A program made the position numbers and the translations under genes. Positions 44,216-56,713 of a stretch of DNA of 64,000 bases are shown one piece after another; position 1 is the first letter of the stretch; the number at the start of each line of letters is the position of its first letter. The stretch covers positions 5,908,501-5,972,500 of the forward strand of contig PUFA01000066.1 in the NCBI GenBank assembly GCA_003508835.1, written 5' to 3'. Under the pieces are notes generated by a model, which was given only the letters and a program-made list of their open reading frames with translations, was not told the DNA's origin and made no database searches. Source of the DNA: Eonycteris spelaea (taxonomy: Eukaryota; Chordata; Mammalia; Chiroptera; Pteropodidae).

Positions 44216-45619
44216 GCGCACGGTCAAGACGGGGAAGGACCTGTGGACCTCAAGCTTTGTGGCCACCTGTCCAACCAGCCTTGCGGGCCTTTCTCTGACC
44301 TCCAGCTCTGCTTCCCAAAGCCGTACATTGTCTTGCTTCTCGAGCCACCTTGAGGGTCATCTTGTTTTTTATGCCTTATTTCCCATTTGCACACAAGGGC
44401 AAGCGAGCTTTCTAGTCCCACGGTGTGCACGGTGTTCCAGGCGGGTGATGCTGGGGCTGAGGTTTATACAGTCGGGAAAAACAAGGCGACCTTGAAGCGA
44501 GATGACCTTCATCTCGAATTGCTGCTAAAATGCTCCTCAGGCCAAGTGAGGATTAACTTTCCTTGATCTTCGTCCCCTCCTTTTGATGTTCACTTGAACT
44601 TGAAGTTTATTGTGTGTGTGTGTGTTATGTGTACACACGTCGCACAGGGGCCACCGTATTCTACCATAGAGCTCTTTCTTGCCAGTTTCCACACCTTTCA
44701 TATTTCTTCCAAAGTTTTTCTGTAAAAGAGAGATGCATGTGAACAGATCAAAATGAACTCGAAAGTTAACCAAGTATTTGAAAGCAAATTAATTTCTGGC
44801 TAATGGAAGGTCTCTTTTATAATTTTATCCTAAGTAATTCTCCACACGCTTCCCTTGACCAGGATATCCGTTATAGTCACAGCGGAGCCAATGCGACTAA
44901 TACATTTCTCATCCCTCTCGTGACACGTTTAGTGTGGCCGTCAGAGCCGGGGCCGTCGGGAGCCGCTCTGCCACCTCTGCAGTCGGCTCCCGCTCCAGCC
45001 CTCCAGAGGCGCCACGCTCGTCAGCAGAGGGATGCATCTGTAGCTTTTGACGTCTAATTAGGGCGCTTTGGCATCTATCAATTGCAGGTTTCCTGGGCAC
45101 TGAGGTCCGTACCGGACAATGGGGGCTCTCTGATGAATTCGGCAAGTGCACTGCTGGGGGCACATTTAAGGTTCAGGTTGCGGGGTGAGTTGTGAATCAA
45201 GTCACAGAATAGTAAGTCGGGTCGGGTGCCTGAAGTTAATTATGTGTGACAGTAGCATGGACTATAGCGAGCGGCTGCCAGGCGGTGTGGGGGGCAGGTG
45301 TCACCAAAGCTTTGTGACCTGCGTTTAACGTGGCTTCATTTGTCCTAAGAGCAATGGCCTCAAAGCCTGTGAAGTAAAAAGTTTTAAGCAAAGGGCTAGT
45401 GCTAGATGATCATCTTAGGGAAGACAGCTCCGACGGGCAGTAGCGCTGACAGCAGCAGACGTCAAATGAGTGATAAATTTCAAAAAAAAACAGGCCTTTT
45501 CACGCAGGGAGATCGCAGAGCCTGGAGCCCGGATTTATGATCCGGGACGTAAAGCTATAACTGGCGAGCAGCCTCTGTTCCCTGTCTGTTCCCCGCATAA
45601 CGGTCTTTGCTGAAGGTTG
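44216..45619. other. Unassigned DNA
   Basis: (TG)n run at 44610-44625. CpG-dense at 44920-45060. No gene recognised. Confidence 0.4.
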
Positions 45620-45865
45620 GAGCGGGGACGGCTGGCAGGAAGTGGACAGGTGCAGTGGCAGTGCGGTGGGAGGCTGTCGCATTAGTGCTAGACTAGGACG
45701 ACGGACGTCCTGAACCAGACGTGGCCGAGATGGTGAAGAGGAGGCGGACTTGACAGATTCGGGGATGGGGCGTGATTGACTACAGGAGGGTGAGGGAAGG
45801 AAAGATACTGAGGTCGATGCCCAAGTTTCTGACACGGTGTCCCAAGGCGTCACACGACGACCATC
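45620..45865 (-). repeat. L2 LINE internal fragment
   Basis: Inverted L2: 'gtggcagtgcggtgggaggc', 'tgtcgcattagtgctagact', 'cctgaaccagacgtggccga', 'gatggtgaagaggaggcgga', 'cttgacagattcggggatgg', 'tgattgactacaggagggtg', 'gaggtcgatgcccaagtttc'. Confidence 0.75.
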
Positions 45866-46594
45866 TCTTCGTCAGGGCGTTTCATGTTAACCTTTGAAAC
45901 AGCACGTGGCTAGAAATGTGCCCCGGATGCAAACCCGTTGTTTCACGATTCCCGATTCCGGTCTGCGGGAATATTGTCAGCACATCGCCGATTACTGCCA
46001 CGGTACTCCTCAAGCTAAGTGAGGAGTGCTGTGGTCTTTCTTCCCTCCTTTTGGTGCCGAGGCTGTTCTCTCTGGAAGCCACAGGTGCGTATTTTCTGAG
46101 CCCTTCGTGCGGCCGCACTTCATGGATGGCCCTGTGAGTGTCAGCAGCTTGCAGGTCCCGTTCCCTCAGCTGAACTGCAGGAAATGAGCTAACACGGAAG
46201 AGGGACGTCCGCCTGTCGAATACCACACCGATGGTGCTGACTGCTAAGACGAATTCCTCCGAGGCTGGGCCCTTCACCTTAGGAGGGGCAGGCGGAGAAG
46301 AAAGAGGTCCCCCGGCAATGGCTCCCCTCTTCCACGAGCCGCCTGCTTGTTGCCATGTGGCCCGTCACTTCCCTGCTTCTCTTGGGGCCATTGAACCACC
46401 ACAGACAGGTGCTTAGGAAAAGGGAAAAATGTCTGTCTGTTCAACACTTAAAAAACACTCAGTTTTAACCAGTCCCACCATTTAATTTAATGAAATACCC
46501 CAGTGAATCAATTTTCACCCCAGATTGGCATCTGTTTCTCAGTATTCTAATCACGTTTCTTGTTCAGCCCAAGTCTAAACAATTTATTATTTTG
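45866..46594. other. Unassigned DNA
   Basis: CpG-rich to about 46330, AT-rich after. No gene recognised. Confidence 0.4.
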
Positions 46595-46692
46595 TTTTTA
46601 GCTAAAAAAACCCAAAACAAAACCAAAAAACAGTGCATGTACGTGGACAACTACAAAAGCAAAAACAAAATGAAAAAAAGAGAAAAGAAAAA
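46595..46692. repeat. A-rich low-complexity tract
   Basis: Poly-A with C, G and short non-A interruptions (AAAACCC, AAAACAAAACC, AAAAAAGAG). Confidence 0.75.
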
Positions 46693-49129
46693 TTCATGTT
46701 TGAATAGAGGTTTTCCGAAGTGTTTCTTTACAGTGGCTTTTATTTTTTTCAAGAACGAGAGGCCAGACTGACAAAACAGCAGATGAACCCATTTTCCCTC
46801 CTCGTGTAATTCCTGACCTTGAACGAGCGTTGACCCTTTCCGCAGATGGGTCTGCTGTGGAGTTGAGAAGGCTGTAAGGCCTCAGGTTTACCTTGAGAGG
46901 CACCTGGATTCTTCGGGGAGAAGCACAGGTCAGGATTCTCCTTCCTCTCGAAGCTCCAGAAGAGAAAGGAGAGGAAGCGAGTGCAGTTGTGTCAGCACAG
47001 AAACGGAAAGTACGGGGCCGAAGGAGGTGTTTCAAGGTCATCCTCACGTCGAGGACTTTTGCCTGTTTTCGTTCTATTTGTCTGGCTGTTTGAGTAGGTA
47101 GCACCAGTAGCACCCACACCGGGTCAACAGGACTAGTGGGAACACGAATCCGTGTGTAGAAGGGGAGGGAGGGTCGCGACTGCTCTTTGTTACTGTTACG
47201 GTTGACAGCTGCGACGGACTCGTCATTTTGGTTTCACGCGGACGCAGAGCAAAAAACGCTCAGCGTGATTCAATACCAGTCTAGCCTCCTGCATCGAAAA
47301 TTACCTCGTTCTTTTTGTAATTGTTATTTCTTGATCTCTTTTTTCTTTTCACTTCTCTTATTTTTCTCCGACATGGTTTTCAGCCATTCACGGCCCTTGG
47401 GTGACTTTTCATGGAACCCCTGTGACTCTCAGTTGCTTATACCCTGGAAGACCTTTGCTGTCACGTTTTCAGCACTGTGCCTTCGCTGCATGACAAAGTC
47501 ATCGAGGAGGCCATCGAGAAGACATGACTGCTGGTTGACCTACGAGCTAAAACTGGGCAGTGGGAGTGGGAGGCTCCTCGCCGTCTCCTCTGTCCTTGGA
47601 AGGCGCCCGCCCACTGTTCCCACAGCTAGAACCAGTTTCAAGGACACAGCCTTGAGAGAGCAGTGTCGCGAGACCATCTGGACTGAACACGAGACTGAAC
47701 CCCGTCAGGCTTGTGTGTAAAGCTGCGAGGTGCCGATGGCGGGCGTGGAGATGGCTTGCAGTCGCCCCAGACAGACCTCGCGGGTTCCTTGCTTATTCAC
47801 ACTGCCACCTACGAGTCCGGAGCGATCTGCCTCCTTCGTTGTCTCTTCGGAGCCTGTTTGCGAACTAACAAGAAGATACATTCAGGGCGTCCTCATTGTC
47901 TCAAATCACGGCCTGTGTATCTTAGATTTAAATTCAGTGTGATACCGCAACAGATTTAAGGCGAGGATCGGAACGCAGCCGCGACGTGAGCCATGGTGTG
48001 CGGTGGCGGCTGTGGGTAAACATGTCTTGAGTGAATTGTCGGGGCATCTTTTTAGCTGTCGACTGTTGCAACCAAGGACTTTAATCTCCCGCTCCCAGCC
48101 TCTTGCACTGAGAATGCAGAGTCTAAGTGAGAAGTCCTGATGAAGTCGGTCAGGTGTAGCGGAAGTGCACCTCTCGTGAGGGTGACAGTGAGTTCTGCTG
48201 TTTACTGAGTCTTCGGATTTCCCTGACAGTGAAATGTTTGTGTGTGTGCGCCACTGTGTGCCAGGTGCGGGCGTATCGATATTGGACCAGCATTCTATTG
48301 TGAAACTGAATCCCGTAAACAATTGTGGTGGGATATTTTATTTTTTATTTGAAACAGTGGTTCTCATCACGGTGTCACAAAAATCACTGAATGACACTTA
48401 GGAGTTGAGTTGAAGAATAACGTGTCTGTCTCTGTGTTAATGGCTGGAGTAATTTTTACCAGTTTCGGAGAACAGTTTTAGAATGCATAATTCTGAAAAT
48501 AGGCTAAGCGGTGTAAACGGCCCCTGTAGGAGAGTCTTGGAAGAGTCCTGGGGGAGGCTGTCATCCTGCAGAAGAGCTGAGCCAGGATGGGGAGAGCCTA
48601 CGTGGTGGTTAAGTGACTGCGGAAAAGGAAAAGGGTCATTAACGTTTATTTGAGACCCAAATTAATAGTCGCATGTGTGTTTGCCCCCAGTTTCAGAAAC
48701 CGATTTATTAACGAGCTGTGTCTCCTACGGGCAACTCGGTAGAACCGCCAAGGACAGATGGCAGCAGGAACGTATGTTTATTTAACAATGACTCTCCGTT
48801 CCCAAGGAACAGCGATGGCCAGGGAGCTAACCAGTCTGCCGGCGACGAAACAGAAAGTTTTGCAAATGATTTACTTCCGTGGTTATAAATGATCAGGCTT
48901 TACTTACGACTACATCACTGTCGCGTGTCTTGTCTAGCATGGCTCCTTGACTGCACCGGGCTGAACTTTCAGCAGGTGTCCCCAGAACTTGGAGTTTCTG
49001 AGCATGCTGAGACATGTCCCCACACACTTCGATGTGTTCTTTATGTGTTAGGTGACAGAGGGCAGGCTGAGAGCTGTTTTCATGGTTTCTAGAATCCAGA
49101 CTGTGTTTCCGGGAGGACGGGCACTGTCG
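46693..49129. other. Unassigned CpG-rich stretch
   Basis: 2.4 kb without a repeat I can place, and with high scattered CpG (for example 47170-47270 and 47580-47780). The longest frame is 177 codons (47187-47720) and has no domain features. A part at 47590-47850 has the feel of an old LTR, but I cannot place it. Confidence 0.35.
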
Positions 49130-49272
49130 ATGTTCCCACTGGAGCTTGTTAGAAATGTGGAATCTCGGGCCACTCCCCAAACCTGCTGAATCGGAATCTG
49201 TATGTTAACAAGATCTCTAGATGATTTTTATGTACATTGTACATTAAAGCTTGAGAAGCATTGCTCTAGAAG
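49130..49272. mobile_element. MER5-type hAT-Charlie element
   Basis: 'gagcttgttagaaatgtgga', 'atctcgggccactccccaaa', 'cctgctgaatcggaatctgt', 'atgttaacaagatctctaga' and 'aagcttgagaagcattgctc'. Near-palindromic family, strand not stated. Confidence 0.8.
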
Positions 49273-51159
49273 GCATTTGATTTTTTTTACACTTTGCCTT
49301 TTATTTGCCAATTTCCCAATGTAGTTCTTTAACAAATTAGTACTCCTCCCCAGAAAAAAAAATCATAATAGTTTTTGAAGCAGAAATAATTTAGACCTGA
49401 AATGGGAAACTGGGGGAGGAAATAGTTGCATTTGGAACTCAATGTTGGATAATCATGGTTTTTAAAAATCCTAAATTTATCCATTTTAGAAGTCTAAACA
49501 CAGGCATGGTCCCAGGTATAATTCAAACAGATTGCTTTTTCTCTTTACCTGTATTCTGAAGAAATAGATGTGTATTTTTAAATGCACGTATACATGGCTT
49601 TCTTAATGAAAGTGTTACTGCAAAAGCACTTTGTTCCTAATGCATCCTTAAGTGAAGTTTTGCATTCTTAATTTTCCACTCAAGTAATTTAGAAACCATT
49701 AGTTAAAGTGGAACTCTAAGATAAAGTAGGATACTTGTAAGCTTAGATGGTCTCCTCTGAAGATTGCTCTTATAATTGTCAGAGAAAGATAAATTCTTAA
49801 TTGCATTTCATTGCATCTGGGTAGCGGATACATATTTGCTTTCCAGATACCTGTCTGGCAAGAGCAGCAGAAGGGGAGCTGGAGTGATGTGCTAACGGCA
49901 AGCGAACTGTGCCAGAGTTCTCCACCTGTCCGCTGGCCCTTGTGAATTTCTCTCCTTCACCAAGAAAAAGCGCTTTCCTCGTCCGTCTGCGTCCCCTTCC
50001 TGAAGCAGTCAAAGACGCGCTTCTCTGTGGTGCTCATTACCTGGAGAGTTCTCTGCGGAGCCAGACGGCACAACGGTTGTTGCTCTCGAGCTTAGGCAGT
50101 CTCATTGTCCCCTTCGGCCGCTGGCGGCCCGGGTGGTGTCGGCAGCGCAGTCAGCCTCTGTGCCCTTTAGTTCTTTCTCTCCTCTCAAGTGGTTCTGCCT
50201 TGTGGCTCTTTTCAGATCTCATCCCGCAATCTTTTTCCCTTGTGCCTGAACGGTTTGATTTTTCTTTCAAGTGAGAGGTCTCCCAGAGAAAGGCTTGGAA
50301 GCACAATCGGATCCAAATTTCAAAAGTAAAGATATGTTTTAGCGATCTAAAGAAAGCATTGCTTTTGCGAATACTAACATTTGCCTAGTGCCCTTTCTAA
50401 AACGTTAAGATTTGCCCACATAGGTCCGTCTGAAGTGTGTTTTGCAGCTGTAATTTAATATCGATGTTATAAAAGACGTCCTAACATACAGAGCCTATGT
50501 AAGCTTCTTGTGTAATATTTGATTTCTGTCTTCTCTTTTACATCAATTTCATAAGAAATGTTAGAAATATGAGTTACAAATTTCCAGATTTTTAAAGAAA
50601 ATTGCTAGTGTATATGCTATTTTTGAGTATGTTTAATGTATTTCAGTACCAGAGAGGTATAACAGAATTCATAGACTTTCAAATTACAAAGGAGGGGAGG
50701 GTTTGCACTACGGGCAGTATTTTTTCTGATGGATTTTTTGCATTTTTGGGAAGGGAGATTGAGATTAGAAGAATCCACTTACAAAGTCTTGAGGCCAAGC
50801 GTTCTTAGCCTTTGGGGAGTCTGGGCCGGACTGGGTTCATACATAGTTATGCGTGGATTATGTTGGATTGCAAAAGGGCCCATGGATATAAGATTCACTG
50901 CTCTGGTCATTCGTAACTCAAGTCTCTACTCCCCATTTTCTTTAACATGTTTGAGTACCATACACATACATGGTTTCCATGATGGTTTTCCAATTTCTGA
51001 TTTCATTCTCTGCTCCAGCCGGGACAATACCAACTTGGTGCAGAGGCGTGCAAATTTATGCTTCTCAGAGAAGAGAAATAGTTCTCCTTTATGGCTTTTG
51101 TAAGCCATACTGGTTATTATAGCTTTGCATTGCCTCTGTCCACACATTTACATAATAAA
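49273..51159. other. Unassigned DNA
   Basis: AT-rich except a GC-balanced patch at 49910-50180 with CpGs. Nothing recognised. Confidence 0.4.
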
Positions 51160-51535
51160 TATGTAAACACGTGTGTGTGTAGATGCCTGTGTATGCACAG
51201 ATGGCTTTGTGTATTTAAGTATGTATGTGTGGTTTTATATGCATGTAGTATATATGTGTAGATATATGTGTATGTGTATAAGTGGTATGTATATGCATGC
51301 TTATCTATAGATGCAAATATGTGCACATATACACACTTGTATAACTACGTGTCTATATATATGTATGTGGGTATATATGCAGGAATATGTGTGCGCATAT
51401 ATGCATTTACAGTATATGTATCCATGTGTGTACATATGTGTACGTAAGTGTGTGTTTGTATACACCTGTGTGTATGTATATGGGCGTTTATATATATAGT
51501 ATCTGTGTGTGTTTCTGTATTCAAGTGTGCGAATG
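51160..51535. repeat. Long degenerate TG/TA array
   Basis: About 375 bases of mostly alternating purine-pyrimidine sequence (TATG, TGTG, TATATG, GCATG words) with occasional breaks. It creates overlapping false reading frames rich in Tyr, Cys, His and Thr on both strands. Confidence 0.85.
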
Positions 51536-52989
51536 CGCTTTTTCTTACTCTTTTTCAAAACAGAGGAAAGAACTGGCTTCCTTCTGAGCAAGGCTGAGAG
51601 AAGAGCCAGATGAAGGAAGCTTTGGCAAATTCTGTCTGGAGCTTCTGACTTTCCTAAGATTGAAGTTCCTTAGGTGACTCTTCCATCAGTCACTTCCCAG
51701 TCACTTGGATAGAGGTCAAGTGATATTTTTCTTAGTGCTTGAATCATAAATGTCGCGAGCACTTTCATTATGTCACGTAGCAAGTGGAGGCCAGCGTCCG
51801 CTTATGGATGCCCCGTCTTGCGTCGGCTGGGACCCGCCGCAGGCACAGGAGGCCACGCGTGGCGATGCTTTTGGTTACTCGGTCAGTCTTTCTTGCCAGG
51901 GCACGATGTTCTATTTTCCTTGCTCCGACAACCTCATTACTCAGAAGCTTTGAGGAAACATGCTCTTAAGCAGCTGTGAAATGTGCAGCTTTCTCTGAGA
52001 GCAGAAAGGAGAGGAGCTACGGCCCTCTTTCCCACCTTTTGGCTCAGGGGTTGATTAAAAGAGCTTTCGGCATTGCTTTTTCTGATTCTTGATAATGTTT
52101 TCTAATCCTTACCACTTCTTTGAATTTGGAAATAGATGTTTCCTCTCACACATCGAGTACACAATGGATGATTTCTCTGTTGCTCAATGAGAGTTGTGCT
52201 CTCAACCATTAAATTGTGAATGACTTTGTTTAATAGCTCGATAAGTTAGACAGGACATTTTTAACAAACCCTCTGTAGCCTGGGTGGGAATACTTTCTTT
52301 TTCTAGTGTGTTACCTTTTGGCAGTGTTAAAATTATTTTTTCTCTTTAGTTGATCATAAACAGACAACGTTTTAATGCCTTCTAATCTCCCCTAAGCCAT
52401 AGTGAAACTTACGTACTTGTTTTTCCAAATAAACACCCTCAATCAGGTATTTATTGTTTCGAACAATAAGACTTGTGGAGAATTGAGTCAGGAAGTGACA
52501 TATAAAATGTCTAGATAATAGTTTTACTCTTTCATTAGATAAAATTGAAAAGATCCTGCCTCTTGAGTCTGTTACCTCTATGTTAGTTCAAGGAGTATAT
52601 TTTTAATGGAAAAATTGTTGAAGGTTTTAACTCCATTCAGACTTCAAGGGCAGTGGGTGGGAATACATTTGAATTTTGAGAATAATCTAAAAAAGTTTAA
52701 AAAACAGAGCTTCCTGTACACAGTGTGTTTTAGACAGGATAAGCATTTGCTCCTATATTATTGACTCTATTTAAGCCAATATATGAATGTTCATAGTGAT
52801 TCTGAAAAAAGTAGGTATGGATTGTTGATATCATTAGGGAAATAATGATAATTTTCAGAATTGTTAGTCAGTTGCACATTTCAAAGTTCTCCTCTTGACC
52901 CCGTCTTGTGTTGAGAAGGTCATCAGTAGCCTTATCGCTCAAGTCACCATGACATAATCTGCCTCCCCTCCTTCGTTCCCAGGCCCGGT
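51536..52989. other. Unassigned DNA
   Basis: AT-rich, no recognised repeat or gene. Some CpG at 51750-51870. Confidence 0.4.
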
Positions 52990-53190
52990 CTGCCACTGGG
53001 TTCAGCTTCATCTTTGGTGTGTTGAATCCTTGGCCCGTGATGCTGGTTTGAAGCCCACATCACTGTGCCAATTGCAGCGTCCTCCGTGCTTGTCTGGGTT
53101 CTCCTCCGTCCACCGCCCTGTAAACTACGTTGTTGAAAATCTTCCTAACGCTACAGCCATCCTCAGGGCACCCACGGACAGCAATTATAA
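52990..53190 (+). repeat. L2 LINE internal fragment, diverged
   Basis: 'gcagcgtcctccgtgcttgt', 'ctgggttctcctccgtccac' and 'gttgaaaatcttcctaacgc' resemble the L2 stretch that ends 'gatcttcctaaaacaca'. Confidence 0.5.
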
Positions 53191-53224
53191 TTGGTGCCGT
53201 GTAGTCATCACTAATGAATTCCAC

Positions 53225-53500
53225 TTGCCAGACATTTGTTAGCTGAGTGTCTGTCCCATGCCAGGTGCCATGCTGGAATTCGGGGGATCCCTGCCCCTAG
53301 AAAGAACTTAATCTAAAGAAAGAGGAGGTTAAGGATAAACTACAGTATTTCAGTAGAGCACATGAAAGGCTATCAGAGAAGCAAGGAAGAAGCACTGTGG
53401 CACGTTAGGGGACGTGCCAGCCAACCAGCTGGCTGCAGTCAGGGCAGGCTTCACAGAGTCAGAAACGGCAGGGGTGGACCTGAAGACAGATGATGATACC
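53225..53500 (-). repeat. L2 LINE 3' fragment
   Basis: Inverted L2: 'gccagacatttgttagctga', 'gtgtctgtcccatgccaggt', 'gccatgctggaattcggggg', 'atccctgcccctagaaagaa', then 'gtcagggcaggcttcacaga' and 'gtggacctgaag'. Confidence 0.75.
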
Positions 53501-53523
53501 CGCTCTTCCTCACCTGCCATTCA

Positions 53524-53588
53524 GGCTTTTCCTAGAACTGTGCTCGCTTTAGCAGCACATACACTAAAAAAAGTTTTCCCTAGCACTG
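53524..53588 (+). pseudogene. Truncated U6 snRNA retropseudogene with target-site duplications
   Basis: The 5' 30 bases of U6 snRNA are present: GTGCTCGCTT, two changed bases, then GCAGCACATA, C, ACTAAAA (53540-53569, about 27 of 30 identical). The RNA part then ends in a short A-run. It is flanked by near-identical copies of the target: TTTTCCTAGAACTG (53527-53540) and TTTTCCCTAGCACTG (53574-53588). Duplicated targets plus an A-tail are the hallmarks of L1-mediated retroposition. Too short to be functional and lacking the 3' U6 stem. Confidence 0.75.
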
Positions 53589-53694
53589 ACCTCGTTCTTT
53601 TCTTATTGCCATTCTCTATTAATGATGGCAATAATTATAAAGAATATATGACTTTTTAATCATTAGTAATTATAAAAACTGCAGGACTATAAAA

Positions 53695-53945
53695 TATGCT
53701 TATCGAGCAATTGTTAATTAATGACCAGGCCAAGATTTCTACATCCATTATCTTATTTAATCCTAATAAGTCCATTTTCGAGATGAACAGACAGAGGCAC
53801 AGAATGGTTAAGTACCTCAAGGCCACTCAGCTCATCAGCGGTAGAGCTAAGCAACAGCCCAGGGCTTTGAGCCTTCTAAGCCCTGTTTTGATTGGCATCT
53901 TCTGCTGTACCACATTCCTGCAAGTGACTACCCCAAGCGCGGCTG
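53695..53945 (-). repeat. MIR SINE, near full length
   Basis: Inverted MIR: 'ttatcgagcaattgttaatt', 'cattatcttatttaatccta', 'ccattttcgagatgaacaga', 'cagaggcacagaatggttaa', 'gtacctcaaggccactcagc', 'catcagcggtagagctaagc'. Confidence 0.9.
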
Positions 53946-53994
53946 AGCCTGAGTGACCACCTAGGCTTGTAGACCGAAGGCGAACTCAGAAATC

Positions 53995-54190
53995 ATAAAA
54001 CAGAGGTTACTATGATATCTGCAGGCAATTCATATAAGCTTACTGACTCATTTTCTGCATTTATGAAACTATGAAAACAATAATATTTGCCTCTAAAGGG
54101 TCATTGTAAACATCAAATGAGGTAGTGTAGGAAAGTGCCTTATAAATACAAAATATTCAACTTATGTTCTAATTGTTGTTATTACTAGTA
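53995..54190 (+). repeat. MIR SINE
   Basis: 'cttactgactcattttctgc', 'atttatgaaactatgaaaac', 'aataatatttgcctctaaag', 'ggtcattgtaaacatcaaat', 'gaaagtgccttataaataca'. Confidence 0.75.
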
Positions 54191-56713
54191 CCGCTACTTA
54201 CTACTGTGATGGTAAAACTTGCCTTAGTAATAGTCATCGAAAACGATCGAAACTACACTCCATAAATAATTAAGGATTTTTAGTTCTTAAAAACTATTAT
54301 TTTATTGATTCATTCCAGAGTAGCAGTTCTCAAGGACAACTGTGTTTTGCCCACAGACATGTACCTTAGCTGAAAAATAAAAGCCTGTATGGGAATAAAT
54401 GGTCCATATGTTTAATATCACCTTGGGTGCATATTCAGATTGAAAGGGTATATCAAGATTTGATAGTCTAATCAATCAAGCTATTTCACGTGTAACAAAT
54501 AACGGTGGGTGTTGATGTGATTAGGTTTAAAATTAGATTTAAACTGCAGAATGTTCTCTCCCCCCCAAATGACATGATCCCATCAACGTGGAAGCGGCGT
54601 AACTCTGAGACCCTCAGTGTAACCTGATCATTTCACGTTGCAGCGCGGGCAGGGTGACCCCTGACTCCAGGGGGTTTCATAGATGAGGAACTGGACTTAT
54701 GGACATGTCTTTATGGCATCTCATAGAGTATTTAGGAACTGATTTATTTTCACCAGCGATGTCAGGTTCGGAGGTGATGAGAAATGTTCAGATAAGTGTA
54801 TTTTTAAGCAAACCAGAGTTGGACATGGAAATTACATGCTGGAGTGCATGGAAACAGATGTGGATTCAGGACATAGAGAGAAAACTGAGGGCCGGTTTCA
54901 TTTTTTCCAGTGCTTCTTAGAGCCCTTGATAAGAGATGTTCGATAACTACTCAAAATCATTTCATCCAGCTCTCCAGGGCAATTGATTTATAAGACAGAA
55001 AGAGGACCTTTTAATTTCTCTTGACTTACTTGATTAAATATGTTAATTACTCTCCTTAAGTTTTTCTTGTGAATTTCTGCATTCATTAAGGCAGATCATT
55101 GGGGCAGTTGATGAAAAATCCCACCGAGCCAGTAAAGCAAACAGTGACGTTCTTGGATTCTACAGCCGATAGAAGGCTCTTTTCCGAGCCATGCTTCTGC
55201 AGGGTGGCTTGCTTACGGATGACTTGCCCTGACTGTCTGCGTCCGGGGTGGCCTCGCACGAAGCATGGAGCGGATGAAATTAAAAAATTGGTTTTGGATT
55301 AGCATCAGCTTCTGTAAAGAGCAAGTATTCGGGCTAATGTTGAGTCCTCAAGACTGAGAAAGACAGGGTGAGCCTGGGTCCGGGAGCTGAGAGATGGAAG
55401 CGGGACAGAACCAGGAGTCGGGACAGGAAATCTTACCCCTGCTGAGTCTGCTGCTGGAGGGTCAGGGGACTTTACCGCATTAAATGGAGTTCCTGATAGC
55501 GATTCTAATCGAAAGAGAAACTATTCCAGCCCTTTTTGCCTCCCTCAACCTTTATCTTAATTTCACAGAGAGAGAAAAAAAAATCTGAGGCCCAAAGAAG
55601 TGGTAGCAAGAAGAGAAAACTGCTTATCTCTTTTTCTATGCCTCGTACGCACACATTGTCTTTTGCTAATACATATTTCTAAAAACCGAAAAGAAAAAAA
55701 TCCCTTTAAAACACTTGAACAATAAACGACACTCACCAAGGAATAAGTTTCGATCTCCAGGCTTTGAAGCTCCCTTATGGGGCATTTCTCTACAAAGGTC
55801 TTTAAATCACGCCTCTCTAAAAAGCTGTCTCTCTTTGACAGTTCTGGTTGCCCAATCCACGATGACTTGTCATGTCTTGTTTTTCGTGTTAACGTGTGAA
55901 ATGATAGCACGCGTTTCCATCTTACAGCTCTCATCTCGAGTGAGTTCCTCCCTGTGATGGGGTTCTGCACACCCTGCTGACCTTCTCGGACCCCCCAGAA
56001 TCCTGGAATGTCAGCGCCACGGTGCATCCCCGAACCCGCAGGTACCCAGGTACGAAGTCCACGCTTAAAGTGATGCCTCTGAACTTGCTCTTAGCTTCTG
56101 AGTGATTATGCCAAAAGTGGAACTCCGGTGATTTCATTGCCATCCTCTTGGTGGCCACAGGAAGAAAGAGCTGATATGCTTTTTTTTTTCTAAATTAAAA
56201 AAGAAAAATCTTTGGCAGCATGCTGTGGTTGTAGTTCACGAATGTCTACTTTCCCCCAGTTGTTTTGAAATCCCACTGTGAGTGGACGGATGAGAAGGGT
56301 CTCCCTTTGTGAGACGCTGTGGCATAGTAGGCCTTTTGCATTTTCTTATGACTGCTTGCCTTCCTGCTGCGTTCATTTATGAGTACTTTTTCCAACATGG
56401 CTGTTTCATCCGATTTTCCCTTTCTACCTGGGAAAGAGACTTGGTACTTGAAAGGATGTTCCAAGTCAGCATTAGCCTTGTAGAATCTTCTGCAAACCCA
56501 GCCACTCTTGTGGGGTAAGAGGTGGCGAATTCATTGCAGACCCTACAAGCTGGTTGTGGCCATCTCAGTAGACTCACTGCATTACCAAAGGTGAGATTAC
56601 TGCCACGTAAACACGTGATTTCAGATCTCAGTGGAAATACTTTCGTCTAGCACCTTCCTCTGGCAGACAGAGAATCAATGGTTGTATTTATTTTTCGTTG
56701 TTACAATTGACAG
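54191..56713. other. Unassigned DNA
   Basis: 2.5 kb with no secure repeat or gene. A 154-codon minus-strand frame (55563-56027) is not domain-bearing. A T11 run sits at about 56180. Confidence 0.4.

Noticed and set aside
47428..47526. Short protein-like reading frame in another phase, ending in a helix-like EEAIEKT
   Set aside because: Only about 33 codons, bounded by stops, with no good splice acceptor in phase. A possible pseudogene scrap, but not supportable.
47187..47720. 177-codon open frame containing a phrase reminiscent of WD40 repeats (DFSWNP)
   Set aside because: A single six-residue match, no further blades, no known flanking exons. Chance is likely.
51301..51591. Tyr/His/Thr-rich open frames of 60-96 codons
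   Set aside because: They are translations of the TG/TA simple repeat.
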